From Kribbella solani (lineage in GTDB: Bacteria; Actinomycetota; Actinomycetes; Propionibacteriales; Kribbellaceae): a DNA stretch of 64,000 nt. The position numbers and the translations under genes were made by a program. The notes under the pieces are model-generated. The model saw only the letters and a program-made list of their open reading frames with translations. It had not been told where the DNA came from and searched no databases. This document shows, piece after piece, positions 27,305-36,350 of this stretch (positions are counted from its first letter, which is position 1; every line of letters begins with the position of its first letter). Where the stretch lies: contig NZ_JACHNF010000001.1 of the NCBI RefSeq assembly GCF_014205295.1, positions 6,014,001 through 6,078,000 on the forward strand, in the 5' to 3' direction.

Positions 27305-28303
27305 ATGATCGAGTTCGAGGACGTCACCAAGCAGTATCCGGACGGCACCGTCGCCGTCGACAAACTGTCCCTGCGGATCCCGAGCAACCAGATCACCGTG
27401 TTCGTCGGCCCGTCCGGCTGCGGCAAGACCACGTCGCTGCGGATGATCAACCGGACCATCGAACGGTCCGGTGGCACGATCTCGATCGACGGGGAGGACA
27501 TCAACTCCCAGGACGCGGTCACGCTGCGGCGCGGCATCGGGTACGTGATCCAGAACGCCGGACTGTTCCCGCACAAGACAGTGGTGGACAACATCGCCAC
27601 CGTGCCGAAACTGCTCGGCTGGGACAAGCGCAAGGCGCGCGGTACGGCGATGGAACTGCTGGAACGCGTCGGCCTGGAAACCAAGATGGCCGAGCGGTAC
27701 CCGGCGCAACTGTCCGGTGGGCAGCAGCAACGCGTCGGCGTCGCCCGTGCCCTCGCGGCCGATCCCAAGATCATGTTGATGGACGAGCCGTTCAGCGCCG
27801 TCGACCCGATCGTCAGGCATCAGCTGCAAGAGGAGCTGCTGCGCCTGCAACGCGACATCGGCAAGACGATCGTGTTCGTCACGCATGACATCGACGAGGC
27901 GATCAAGCTCGGCGACAACGTGGCAGTACTGCAGGTGGGCGGGAAGCTGGCGCAGTTCGCGCCGCCGGCCGAGCTGCTGGCGAACCCGGTCGACGATTTC
28001 GTCCGTGGGTTCGTCGGGCAGGACCGCGGTTACCGGGCGCTGACGTTCGTACACCCGGAGAACCTGGCGGTGCGGCCGCTGCCGGACGAGCTGGCGTTGC
28101 GCGACGGCGTACCTGTCGGGTGGCGGAACGGCTCCGAAGAGCTGCTGCCGGTCGGCGCGGTCTTCAAACGCGGCGACTCGTTGCGCGCGGCCCTCGACGC
28201 CGTCCTCACCTCGCCCACCGGCTGCGGAATCTGCGTCGACGACGACGGCAAGGCCATCGGCGTCATCGACCAGGCAGCCGTTGCGGAAGCGCTTCGCCCA
28301 TGA
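27305..28303 (+). CDS. ABC transporter ATPase, quaternary-ammonium (OpuC/ProV/HutV) type
   Basis: 332 residues: Walker A GPSGCGKTT, Q-loop IQNAGLFPH, signature LSGGQQQRVG and Walker B IMLMDEPFSAVD, followed by a C-terminal extension that looks like CBS or regulatory sequence (about 245-330). The ATPase belongs to the glycine betaine/choline/proline group. Its place inside the hut genes recalls HutV of proteobacterial HutXWV histidine importers, which come from the same family. It may import histidine, urocanate or osmolytes. It overlaps the permease gene by ATGA. Confidence 0.88.
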   Translation: MIEFEDVTKQYPDGTVAVDKLSLRIPSNQITVFVGPSGCGKTTSLRMINRTIERSGGTISIDGEDINSQDAVTLRRGIGYVIQNAGLFPHKTVVDNIATVPKLLGWDKRKARGTAMELLERVGLETKMAERYPAQLSGGQQQRVGVARALAADPKIMLMDEPFSAVDPIVRHQLQEELLRLQRDIGKTIVFVTHDIDEAIKLGDNVAVLQVGGKLAQFAPPAELLANPVDDFVRGFVGQDRGYRALTFVHPENLAVRPLPDELALRDGVPVGWRNGSEELLPVGAVFKRGDSLRAALDAVLTSPTGCGICVDDDGKAIGVIDQAAVAEALRP

Positions 28304-28956
28304 CGTGGATCGGCGACAATCTCGGGCTGATCTGGGAGCAACTGCGGGAGCATCTGTACCTGGCGATCCTGCCGGTCATTCTCGGGCTGATCATCTCGGT
28401 GCCGCTCGGGTACGTCGCGACCCGCTACGCCTGGCTGGCCAACCCGCTGATCGCATTCGGCGGCATCCTGTACTCGCTGCCGTCGATCGCGCTGTTCATC
28501 GTGCTGCCGGCGATCCTCGGGACCAAGGTGCTGTCCGAGGTGAACATCGTGGTGGCACTGACCATCTACACCGTGTCGCTGCTGATCCGGAACGTGATCG
28601 ACGGACTCCGATCCGTGCCACCGGACGTACGCCAATCGGCGATCGCGGTCGGGTACGGATCGATGCACCGGCTGGTCGCGATCGACCTGCCGATCGCGGT
28701 GCCGGTGATCTTCACCGGACTGCGCGTGGTCACGGTCGCGAACATCTCGATGGTGAGCGTCGGCGCGGTGATCGGGATCGGCGGCCTGGGTGAGCTGTTC
28801 ACGCTCGGCTTCCAGAAGGCGTTCCTGACGCCGGTCGTGGTCGGCGTGGTGCTCTCGCTGGCGCTGGCGTTGCTCGCGGACTTCGTCCTGGTGACCCTGC
28901 AACGGGTGCTGACCCCGTGGACCCGCGTCGTGGCGCCCGTAGGGGAGGTGGCGTGA
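28300..28956 (+). CDS. ABC transporter permease (OpuC-type, first)
   Basis: 218 residues from ATG at 28300, overlapping the ATPase stop. It has about five or six membrane spans and the cytoplasmic EAA-like loop near RSVPPDVRQSAIAVGYGSMHRLVAIDLP, which docks on the ATPase. This is one of two permeases of the osmoprotectant-type importer. Confidence 0.88.
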   Translation: MTWIGDNLGLIWEQLREHLYLAILPVILGLIISVPLGYVATRYAWLANPLIAFGGILYSLPSIALFIVLPAILGTKVLSEVNIVVALTIYTVSLLIRNVIDGLRSVPPDVRQSAIAVGYGSMHRLVAIDLPIAVPVIFTGLRVVTVANISMVSVGAVIGIGGLGELFTLGFQKAFLTPVVVGVVLSLALALLADFVLVTLQRVLTPWTRVVAPVGEVA

Positions 28957-28957
28957 C

Positions 28958-29608
28958 ATGTGGCAGTTCCTGACCGACTCGTACAACTGGTCCGGCAACG
29001 AAGGCATCTGGGCGCGGATCGTCGAACACCTCTGGTACACGTTTGCCGCGCTCGGCCTGTCGGTGCTGATCGGACTGCCGATCGGCCTCCGGATCGGGCA
29101 CACCCGGCGTGGCGCGTTCCTTGCCATCAACACCGGCAACGCGGCCCGCGCGCTGCCCAGCCTCGGCCTGCTGATGCTGGCGGTGCTGCTGACCGACCAG
29201 ATCGGCTTCCTGCCCGTACTGATCGCCCTGGTCGCGCTCGGAATCCCGCCCATCCTCGCCTCGACGTACGCGGGACTGTCCGGTGTCGATCCGGCCACGA
29301 TCGACGCCGCTCGTGGCATGGGGATGACCGGGCGGGAGATTCTGACCAAGGTGGAGATCCCGATCGGGCTGCCGCTGATCATCTCCGGCATCCGCAGCGC
29401 CACCCTGCAGATCGTCTCCACCGCGACCATCGCGGCGCTGGTGTCCCTCGGCGGGCTCGGCCGGTACGTGATCGACGGGCTGAAGCTGCGCGACTTCCCG
29501 CAGATGTTCACCGGCGCGCTGCTGGTGGCCCTGATGGCGCTGCTGCTGGACGCGTTGTTCGCGCTGATCGGGCGGATCACCGTCTCACCGGGACTGAAAA
29601 CCGGCTGA
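28958..29608 (+). CDS. ABC transporter permease (OpuC-type, second)
   Basis: 216 residues from ATG at 28958, one base after the previous stop. It has about six membrane spans and an EAA-like loop DAARGMGMTGREILTKVEIP. It pairs with the preceding permease, giving the two-permease layout of OpuC/OsmU systems, in contrast to the single permease of HutXWV. Confidence 0.88.
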   Translation: MWQFLTDSYNWSGNEGIWARIVEHLWYTFAALGLSVLIGLPIGLRIGHTRRGAFLAINTGNAARALPSLGLLMLAVLLTDQIGFLPVLIALVALGIPPILASTYAGLSGVDPATIDAARGMGMTGREILTKVEIPIGLPLIISGIRSATLQIVSTATIAALVSLGGLGRYVIDGLKLRDFPQMFTGALLVALMALLLDALFALIGRITVSPGLKTG

Positions 29609-29687
29609 ACTGTCCGTACGACCTGATGAACTTGGGCTACATCCATCGGCACCGGCCGGTGGCTGAACGAGAACACTGGAGGCTCTC

Positions 29688-30611
29688 GTGTTGAGATCCA
29701 CACTCATCCGTACCGCGATCGCCGGCGTGGCGGTCCTCGGCCTGGCCGGCTGTGGGGGTGGGGGCGACCAGCTCGGCAGCGGCAACGCGGGGTCCTCGCC
29801 CGCGCCGTCCAAGGTGACCAGCATCACCGTCGGGTCCGCGGACTTCTCCGAGAGCCAGCTGCTGGCGGAGATCTACGGGCAGGCGCTTGCCGCCAAGGGC
29901 ATCGACGTGAAGAAGAAGCCGAACATCGGCAACCGCGAGACGTACATGGCGGCAATCAAGGACGGGTCCGTCGACCTGGTGCCGGAGTACACCGGCGCCG
30001 CGCTGGCGTACTTCGACAAGAACTCCACCGAGACCGACCCGCAGAAGGCGTACGACGCGCTGAAGAAGGCGCTGCCGTCCGGGCTGGAGATCCTGGAGAT
30101 GTCGCCGGCCGCCGACGAGGACACCATCGTGGTGACCAAGGCGACCGCCGACAAGTACAACCTGAAGTCGATCGGTGACCTGAAGGGGAAGAACCTGGTC
30201 GCCGGTGGCAGCTCCGAGTTCAAGGTCCGGACCGCCGGGCTGAAGGGCATGAAGGAGAAGTACGACGTCGACTTCAAGGACTACAAGACGCTGGACGCGG
30301 GCGGCCCGCTGAGCATCAAGGCGCTGGAGGACAACACCATCCAGGTGACCGACCTGTTCACCACCCAGGCCGTGATCAAGGACAAGGGCTGGGTGCAGCT
30401 GGAGGACCCGGAGAACATCCTGCCGCCGAACAACATCGTTCCGCTGATCCGTACCGACCACAAGTCCGACGACGTCGCCAAGACACTGAACGCGGTCGAC
30501 GCCAAGCTGACCACCGACGACCTGACCGCGCTGGTCAAGCGGATGGACGTCGGCAAGGAGAGCGCGGACGCGGTCGCGAAGGACTGGCTGTCGAAGAACC
30601 CGCTGTCCTGA
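29688..30611 (+). CDS. Substrate-binding lipoprotein of the OpuC/OsmX type
   Basis: 307 residues from GTG at 29688 with CTGGAGG upstream. It has a lipoprotein signal ending LAGC with Cys22, then a Gly/Ser linker. The mature protein has GSADFSESQLLAEIYGQAL and LVPEYTGAAL, typical of the OpuAC/QAT binding-protein family (PF04069). It delivers substrate to the two permeases. The aromatic cage residues that would separate betaine from histidine-like ligands cannot be assigned by eye. Confidence 0.88.
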   Translation: MLRSTLIRTAIAGVAVLGLAGCGGGGDQLGSGNAGSSPAPSKVTSITVGSADFSESQLLAEIYGQALAAKGIDVKKKPNIGNRETYMAAIKDGSVDLVPEYTGAALAYFDKNSTETDPQKAYDALKKALPSGLEILEMSPAADEDTIVVTKATADKYNLKSIGDLKGKNLVAGGSSEFKVRTAGLKGMKEKYDVDFKDYKTLDAGGPLSIKALEDNTIQVTDLFTTQAVIKDKGWVQLEDPENILPPNNIVPLIRTDHKSDDVAKTLNAVDAKLTTDDLTALVKRMDVGKESADAVAKDWLSKNPLS

Positions 30612-30621
30612 GAGCCCTGCC

Positions 30622-32061
30622 GTGAGCTTCGAATCCCTCTGGGCCGACCAGTCGGCCATCGGCCGCCACCCCGAAACCGGCGGCTACACCCGAGGCGGCT
30701 GGACCCCCAGCGAACGCGAGGCGACGCACTGGTTCCTGAACCAGTGCGCCACCCGCAACCTGACAGTCGAATCCGACGGCATCGGCAACCACATCGCCTG
30801 GTGGAACCCGCGCGGAGAGCCGGTCCACCGGCCGGCTCCCCGCGTGGGCGGTACCGCACAGCCGACTTACCCCGGTGGTCCGGGTGCGCGCCCCGGTGAC
30901 CCGGGCAGTGGTGTCGGTGACCGGGGCACGGGTGTCGGTGCCTCGGGCTCACGTGTCGGTGACCCGGGGTCAGGCGCAGGTGCTTCGTACGCAGTTGCCG
31001 GTGGGGATGCTGGATGGAGCGGTTCTTCTGCTTCGCCGGGCGGGGAGCCGGCCGGAGGGCCGGCTTTCCGGCCGGGGGTTGTCACTGGGAGTCATTTGGA
31101 CTCGGTGATTGATGGTGGGGCTTTTGATGGGCCGCTGGGGGTGGTTTCGGCTTTGGCGGCTGTGGATCGGTTGCGGGCGGAGGGGTTCGAGCCGGGCGTG
31201 CCGATCGGCATCGGGGCGTTTGTGGAAGAAGAAGGGTCGCGGTTCGGGATGCCTTGTCTGGGGTCCCGCATCGCGGCCGGAGTACTGCCTGCTGAGAAGG
31301 CACTGCGGTTGACGGATCGCACGGGTGTCGAGCTGCGGCAGGCGCTGGAAGAGGCCGGGATCGACCCGGCCGGCGTCGGCCCGTCCCCACTGATGCAGCG
31401 AATGGGGACGTTCGTCGAGCTGCACGTCGAGCAGGGCCGCGGACTGACCGCACCCGTCGGAGTCGCGAGCTCGATCTGGCCGCACGGGCGGTACCGGTTC
31501 ACGTTCACCGGCGAGGCGAACCACGCCGGCACGACCCTGATGGAAGACCGGCACGACCCCATGCTCACGTACGCGATGACCGCGCTGGCCGCGAACAAGC
31601 AGGCCCGGCTGGCCGGCGCCCGCGCCACCTTCGGCCGGGTCGCGGTCGAACCGAACGGCACCAACGCGATCCCGTCCCAGGTAACGGCATGGCTGGACGC
31701 CCGCGCCGCCGACACCGCCACCCTCGAATCGTTGCTCGCGGCAATCACCAGGCTATCCACCGAACGCGCCGAGCGCGACGGCACCACCGTCGAGGTGACG
31801 GCGGAGTCCGTCTCACCGATCGTCGACTTCCCGGCCGGTCTCCGCGATCGCCTGTCCGACGTACTGGGCGGCGCCCCGGTGCTCCCGACCGGCGCCGGTC
31901 ACGACGCCGGCGTGTTTTCCGCGGCCGGCATCCCGACCGCGATGCTCTTCGTCCGGAACCCGACCGGCGTATCCCATTCACCCGCCGAGTACGCCGAACC
32001 GGACGACTGTCTCGCCGGCGTCGAGGCGCTGGCCGCCGTACTGAAGGACCTCGCGAAGTGA
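30622..32061 (+). CDS. M20-family amidohydrolase (allantoate/N-carbamoyl amino acid hydrolase type) with repeat insertion
   Basis: 479 residues, about 70 longer than usual. The metal and catalytic sites of the M20 amidase group are intact: TGSHLDSV with His158 and Asp160, GAFDGPLGV, EEEGSRF, ELHVEQG, a dimerisation domain with NHAGTT, and the late His in GVSHSPAEY. Between GNHIAWWNP (ending near residue 65) and VVTGSHLDS a Gly/Pro-rich insertion of about 80 residues contains a 7-residue tandem repeat. It starts 10 bases after the binding-protein gene and overlaps hutF by GTGA. In this place it may hydrolyse N-formylglutamate, the HutF product, since hutG is absent. Annotation as allantoate hydrolase would not fit the context. 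Confidence 0.8.
   Translation: MSFESLWADQSAIGRHPETGGYTRGGWTPSEREATHWFLNQCATRNLTVESDGIGNHIAWWNPRGEPVHRPAPRVGGTAQPTYPGGPGARPGDPGSGVGDRGTGVGASGSRVGDPGSGAGASYAVAGGDAGWSGSSASPGGEPAGGPAFRPGVVTGSHLDSVIDGGAFDGPLGVVSALAAVDRLRAEGFEPGVPIGIGAFVEEEGSRFGMPCLGSRIAAGVLPAEKALRLTDRTGVELRQALEEAGIDPAGVGPSPLMQRMGTFVELHVEQGRGLTAPVGVASSIWPHGRYRFTFTGEANHAGTTLMEDRHDPMLTYAMTALAANKQARLAGARATFGRVAVEPNGTNAIPSQVTAWLDARAADTATLESLLAAITRLSTERAERDGTTVEVTAESVSPIVDFPAGLRDRLSDVLGGAPVLPTGAGHDAGVFSAAGIPTAMLFVRNPTGVSHSPAEYAEPDDCLAGVEALAAVLKDLAK
30874..30987 (+). repeat. 21-bp in-frame tandem repeat in the M20 gene
   Basis: Five units of 21 bp and a 9-bp remnant, encoding GGPGARP, GDPGSGV, GDRGTGV, GASGSRV, GDPGSGA and GAS. Each DNA unit begins with GGT. 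Third codon positions after the array, to about 31170, are richer in T than in neighbouring genes. This is a minisatellite-like insertion close to the active-site metal ligands. Confidence 0.85.
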
Positions 32062-33404
32062 CGTCGTACTGGTGCGAGACCGCTCTCCTCCCGACCGGTC
32101 TCGCCGCGAGAGTTCTCGTCACGATCGCCGACGGTCGCTTCACCACGGTCGGGCCCGACACCGACCCGGGGGACGCGACGATCCTGCACGGCCTCGTCGT
32201 CCCCGGCCTGGCGAACTGTCACAGTCACGCGTTCCACCGCGCGCTCCGCGGCCGTACGCAGACCGAGCGTGGCACGTTCTGGACCTGGCGCGAGCAGATG
32301 TACGCCGTCGCCGCCGCGCTCACCCCGGACACGTACTACGACCTGGCGAAAGCCGTGTACGGCGAAATGCTGCTCGCCGGCATCACCGCGGTCGGCGAAT
32401 TCCACTACCTCCATCACGCCCCCGGCGGCAGTCGCTACAACGACCCGAACGCGATGGGTACGGCCCTGATCGCCGCCGCCCGCGACGTCGGGATCCGGAT
32501 CGCCCTGCTCGACACCTGCTACGTTGCCGGCGGCATCGACCAGCCGCTGAACGAGGTGCAGCAGCGCTTCAGCGACGGCGACGCGACGAGCTGGGCGTCC
32601 CGGGTCGAGCAGCTCACCGGCGCGGACATGGTGGCCGGCGCGGACGATGTGGTGATCGGGGCGGCCGCGCATTCGGTGCGGGGCGTTCCCCAGGAGCAGC
32701 TCGGCGCGGTCGCGGCCGCATTCCCTGACGTACCGCTGCATATTCATCTCTCCGAGCAGGTCGCGGAAAACGAGGCATGCCTCGCGGCGTACGGGCGTAC
32801 GCCGACGCAGATCCTCGACGAAACCGGATTCCTCAGCGAGCGGACGAGCGCAATCCATGCGACCCATCTGACCTCGGTGGATGTGGAGTTGCTGGGGAGC
32901 TCGGCGACGTACGCGTGCTTCTGCCCGACGACCGAACGTGATCTCGCGGACGGGATCGGCCCATCGGTGCAGCTGCGCGACGCGGGGTCGCCGTTGACGC
33001 TCGGGTCCGACAGTCACGCGGTGATCGACCTGTTCGAGGAGATGCGCGCGGTCGAGCTGAACGAACGCCTCGCCACCCAGGAACGCGGCCACTGGTCAGC
33101 CCCCGAGCTACTCAAGGCCGCATCCGCCGACGGCCATCAGTCAATCGGCTTCCCCGACGCCGGCGCAATCCAGGTCGGCGCTCGCGCTGATCTGGTCGCA
33201 ATCCGCCTGAACACGGTCCGCACAGCCGGCACCATCACCAGCGGAAGTTTCTCCGGGAGTGCGGAAGCTGTTGTTTTCTCGGCAACCGCCTCCGATGTTT
33301 CCGATGTCGTCGTCTCCGGCAACCATCTGGTTGCTGACAGCAATCACAATCGAATGGACGTCGCGGCCGAGCTGGCTGCCTCGATCACGGCGGTGACCCG
33401 ATGA
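32058..33404 (+). CDS. hutF: Formimidoylglutamate deiminase
   Basis: 448 residues from GTG at 32058, overlapping the M20 stop. An amidohydrolase-superfamily barrel with the metal site [18 protein letters not shown] and [11 protein letters not shown], all typical of HutF. It turns N-formimidoyl-L-glutamate into N-formyl-L-glutamate and ammonia. It overlaps hutI by ATGA. Its presence means histidine is degraded by the five-step pathway that needs a formylglutamate hydrolase. Confidence 0.96.
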   Translation: MTSYWCETALLPTGLAARVLVTIADGRFTTVGPDTDPGDATILHGLVVPGLANCHSHAFHRALRGRTQTERGTFWTWREQMYAVAAALTPDTYYDLAKAVYGEMLLAGITAVGEFHYLHHAPGGSRYNDPNAMGTALIAAARDVGIRIALLDTCYVAGGIDQPLNEVQQRFSDGDATSWASRVEQLTGADMVAGADDVVIGAAAHSVRGVPQEQLGAVAAAFPDVPLHIHLSEQVAENEACLAAYGRTPTQILDETGFLSERTSAIHATHLTSVDVELLGSSATYACFCPTTERDLADGIGPSVQLRDAGSPLTLGSDSHAVIDLFEEMRAVELNERLATQERGHWSAPELLKAASADGHQSIGFPDAGAIQVGARADLVAIRLNTVRTAGTITSGSFSGSAEAVVFSATASDVSDVVVSGNHLVADSNHNRMDVAAELAASITAVTR

Positions 33405-34576
33405 GTACCTTGCTGCTGACCGGAATCAACTCCCTGGTCACGAACGACCCGGCCCACGGCGGCCCCCTCGGCGAGCTGCACGACGCCGCCGTGGTGATCG
33501 ACGGCGGCAAAATTGCTTGGGTCGGCCAACGACGAGACGCCCCGGCCGCCGACACCGCGCGCGACCTCGGTGGCCGCGCCGTGATCCCCGGTTTCGTGGA
33601 CTCGCATTCGCACCTGGTGTTCGCGGGCGACCGCGCCGAGGAGTTCGCCGCCCGGATGACCGGCACGCCGTACTCGGCCGGCGGCATCCGTACCACCGTC
33701 GCCGCGACCCGCGAGGCAACCGACGACCAGCTGACCGCGAACGTCGCCCGCCTCGTCGCCGAGATGCGCCGCCAGGGCACGACGACGGTCGAGATCAAAT
33801 CCGGCTACGGACTCACGGTCGCGGACGAGGCGCGCTCACTCCAGATCGCGCGCCAGTTCACCGACGAGACCACGTACCTCGGCGCGCACGTCGTACCGCT
33901 CGACTACGCCGACGACCCGGCCGCGTACGTCGAGCTGGTCACCGGTCCGATGCTCGACGCGGCGGCGAAGCACTCGAAGTGGATCGACGTCTTCGTCGAG
34001 CGCGGCGCTTTCGACGCGGATCAAGGCCGGGCGATCCTCACCGCCGGCATCGCGCGTGGCCTGCAGGCGCGGGTACACGCGAACCAGCTCGGCGAAGGCC
34101 CCGGCGTACAGCTCGCTTGCGAAGTCGGCGCGGCCGCCGCGGACCACTGCACGTACCTGACCGACGCCGACATCGACGCCCTCGCCTCGACCGGCGTCGT
34201 CGCCGGGCTGCTGCCGGCGATCGAGTTCTCCACCAGATCCCCGTACCCGAACGCCCGCCGGCTGATCGACGCCGGCGTCACCGTAGCCCTGGCCACCGAC
34301 TGCAACCCCGGCTCCGGCTACTCGTCGTCGATGCCGTTCTGCATCGCCCTAGCCGTCCGCGACATGCACCTGACCCCCGCCGAGGCCCTCTGGTCCGCCA
34401 CCGCCGGCGGCGCCACCGCCCTCCGCCGCCCCGACATCGGCCACCTGACCCCCGGCGCCCAAGCCAACCTGGCCATCCTCGACGCCCCCTCCTACCTCCA
34501 TCTCGCCTACCGCCCCGGCGTCCCCCTCATCACCCACACCCTGATCGCAGGTCGCTCCCACCCAGTGCTGAACTGA
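33401..34576 (+). CDS. hutI: Imidazolonepropionase
   Basis: 391 residues. It opens the imidazolone ring of the HutU product to give formimidoylglutamate. The metal site is seen in [14 protein letters not shown], followed by the substrate-contact sequence [17 protein letters not shown] and [16 protein letters not shown]. It is coupled to hutF by a 4-base overlap and is the last gene of the hut group. Confidence 0.97.
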   Translation: MSTLLLTGINSLVTNDPAHGGPLGELHDAAVVIDGGKIAWVGQRRDAPAADTARDLGGRAVIPGFVDSHSHLVFAGDRAEEFAARMTGTPYSAGGIRTTVAATREATDDQLTANVARLVAEMRRQGTTTVEIKSGYGLTVADEARSLQIARQFTDETTYLGAHVVPLDYADDPAAYVELVTGPMLDAAAKHSKWIDVFVERGAFDADQGRAILTAGIARGLQARVHANQLGEGPGVQLACEVGAAAADHCTYLTDADIDALASTGVVAGLLPAIEFSTRSPYPNARRLIDAGVTVALATDCNPGSGYSSSMPFCIALAVRDMHLTPAEALWSATAGGATALRRPDIGHLTPGAQANLAILDAPSYLHLAYRPGVPLITHTLIAGRSHPVLN

Positions 34577-34598
34577 CCCTGCGCGACACCGGGTCAGT
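34572..34598 (+). terminator. Terminator after hutI
   Basis: ACTGACCC (34572-34579) pairs with GGGTCAGT (34591-34598) across an 11-base loop. The arm overlaps the hutI stop codon. The next gene is convergent. Confidence 0.65.
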
Positions 34599-34626
34599 CC
34601 AACACGGCAACCAACACCCGATCTAT

Positions 34627-35028
34627 TTATTTCCAGCCGCTACAGGAGCCGGCGCCACTCTGGACGAAGCAGGCCCGCGCCCAAACACTCTGCCCGCTCG
34701 CCAGGCTGTAGGTTCTGGTCATTTCCTTGCGCACGTTGTACCGAGGTCGCGCGTCGTTCTCCCACAGCTTCTTCTGATTCCCCACGAGGTTGCACCCGCT
34801 ACGGCTCGAGGAAACACAGATCCAGGCAGTCATTTTGGCGCGGTCGGCTTCCATCCGTGCTTTGACGGTGGCACTTGTGCGGCTGGAAGTAATCGAGCCG
34901 TTGAAGTGGCTGCTGGTGCCGGCGGGGTCCGGGATCTCGAACTGCCGCTCAGCCGCTGCCGCCGGCACAACGGCAAGCCCAGAAATCGACACGCCGGTCA
35001 GCGCAATCAGGGCGATTCTACTGAACAA
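34627..35028 (-). CDS. Small secreted protein, paralogue A
   Basis: 133 residues from TTG at 35028. GGAGG lies 7 bases upstream, exactly as in the neighbouring paralogue B, which decides this rare start over the longer frame to 35259. A signal peptide ends AAAAE. The mature part of about 107 residues has four Cys (ICV, SGCNL, ACFV, SCSGWK), probably two disulfides. It shares SGCNLVGNQKK and TY...SGQSVW.RACFV with paralogue B. No family recognised. The region has a lower GC content than its surroundings. Confidence 0.72.
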   Translation of the reverse strand: MFSRIALIALTGVSISGLAVVPAAAAERQFEIPDPAGTSSHFNGSITSSRTSATVKARMEADRAKMTAWICVSSSRSGCNLVGNQKKLWENDARPRYNVRKEMTRTYSLASGQSVWARACFVQSGAGSCSGWK

Positions 35029-35060
35029 AACTCTACCTCCGATGACAGAATGCGGTACCG

Positions 35061-35480
35061 CTATTTCCAGCCGCTGCAGGTTCCGGTGCCGTCCGCGTGC
35101 ACGAAGCAAGCGCGCACCCAAACGCTTTGCCCGCTGGTCTTCGTGTAGGTCTTGTTGACCCTGTAGTGGAGGAAATCTGAGTGTGGTCGTGAGTCCATTT
35201 CGACGACCTTCTTTTGATTTCCCACGAGGTTGCAGCCGCTGATGCTCGCGGAGATGCACGCCAGACCCGTCAGTTTGACAATGTAGGCGTCGGCGTATCC
35301 GTCGAACGTGGCCTCCGTGTTGCTGGTAATCAGCGAACCGCGAAAGTTGTTCCCGCCTCTGAGGGGGTCCTTGATTTCGAATTCTCGCCTGGTGGCCCCT
35401 GATTCCGCTGATGCCGGTGCGACGGCGAGGGTGGCGATCGAGACGCAGGCGAGGGCGGCCAGGGTGATTTTTTGGAACAT
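35061..35480 (-). CDS. Small secreted protein, paralogue B
   Basis: 139 residues from ATG at 35480 with GGAGG 7 bases upstream. A signal peptide ends near APASAES. The mature part has four Cys in the same positions as paralogue A and the same C-terminus CSGWK. B lies 32 bases upstream of A, so they form a tandem duplication, probably cotranscribed. The function may be extracellular binding or an inhibitor role; this is a guess from size and disulfides only. Confidence 0.74.
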   Translation of the reverse strand: MFQKITLAALACVSIATLAVAPASAESGATRREFEIKDPLRGGNNFRGSLITSNTEATFDGYADAYIVKLTGLACISASISGCNLVGNQKKVVEMDSRPHSDFLHYRVNKTYTKTSGQSVWVRACFVHADGTGTCSGWK

Positions 35481-35676
35481 GGTTCTACCTCCGACTTATT
35501 TGGCGGTCCGGGTGCAATAGTTGGTAACTGTCGGGTCAACTAAAGCATCAAGTAATGCCATTGTTCGAATGGAGCCGGAGGAGGCTACCACGTGAAACAT
35601 TCGTGCGGATCCGGTCATTTTGGGCGAGTGTTGATATTCGGGTGCGCCGGTGGCTGTTGGGTGCGAAACTGGGGGT

Positions 35677-36213
35677 ATGGATATCGCGATGCGGCTCAAG
35701 GGTGCGTTTCGTTGGCGTACTGACGCCGGCGTCTGAAGTTCGTACGCCGACCTGACCGGGTGGTGGCGGGATGCCGGGCTGCTCCGGGAGTTGGGGCCGG
35801 CGTTGGGGGCGTTGTACGACGTGACGCCTACCGTCGTGCTCGGGCCGGTTTCGCGTGGGTCGTTGGTGGGGGCGTTGACGGCGGCCGCGCTGGGGGTCGG
35901 GTTCGTGGAGATGCGGAAGGGCGCTAGCCAGGCGACCGACAGCGATCGGTGGGTGCGGCGTACGACCGCGCCCGACTACCGGGATCGGCACGAGGTGTTC
36001 GGCTTCCGGCGGGACCTGGTGCGTGCGGGCGATCAGGTGCTGATGGTCGACGACTGGATCGACACCGGGGCGACGGCGCGGACGGCGCGGGCGCTGGTCG
36101 AGGACTGCGGCGCGCACTGGATCGGCGCGGCCTGCATCGTCGACGGCCTGACCGACCCACGCCTACGCCACGACCTCCCGGTCCGCTGCCTCATCGACGT
36201 CCGCCGCCTCTGA
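35677..36213 (+). pseudogene. Phosphoribosyltransferase-like gene with an in-frame TGA
   Basis: From ATG at 35677 the frame reads MDIAMRLKGAFRWRTDAGV, meets TGA at 35734-35736 and continues in the same frame (YADLTGWWRDAGLLREL...) to 36213 with no frameshift. The body has VLGPVSRGSLVGAL and the PRPP-binding motif VLMVDDWIDTGATART, typical of type I phosphoribosyltransferases. The only later starts are weak, such as TTG at 35791 with a ribosome-site-like CCGGGAG directly touching it; a protein from there (140 residues) would keep the PRPP loop but lose the N-terminal hood. It is probably a recent nonsense mutation, or a shortened gene. Confidence 0.6.
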
Positions 36214-36305
36214 CCACGCCCGGCTCTGACCACGTCCACTGGCGTACGGCAGCGCGCAGCCGCCACGCCAGGCCGTCGAGCCTCGACCGTTGAGCCCGAG
36301 TTTGG

Positions 36306-36350
36306 GAAGCCACCGCGCATTCTTCGAGCCGATTCATGCGCGGTGGCTTC
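36306..36350 (+). terminator. Strong stem-loop downstream of the phosphoribosyltransferase
   Basis: A perfect 15-bp stem (36306-36320 with 36336-36350) and a 15-base loop, 92 bases after the stop. The remaining sequence from 36351 to 36506 shows no gene or clear signal. Confidence 0.75.

Noticed and set aside
28285-28296. GAAGCGCTTC-like palindrome at the end of the transporter ATPase gene
   Set aside because: One base off on each side and inside coding sequence before a translationally coupled gene; no sign of a regulated promoter.
30874-30987. CRISPR-like or mobile-element origin for the 21-bp repeats in the M20 gene
   Set aside because: Units are contiguous without spacers, stay in frame and have no terminal inverted repeats; a slipped-strand minisatellite fits better.
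35734-35736. Selenocysteine reading of the in-frame TGA in the phosphoribosyltransferase gene
   Set aside because: The position is not an active-site or redox position of the family, and no convincing selenocysteine-insertion hairpin directly follows it.
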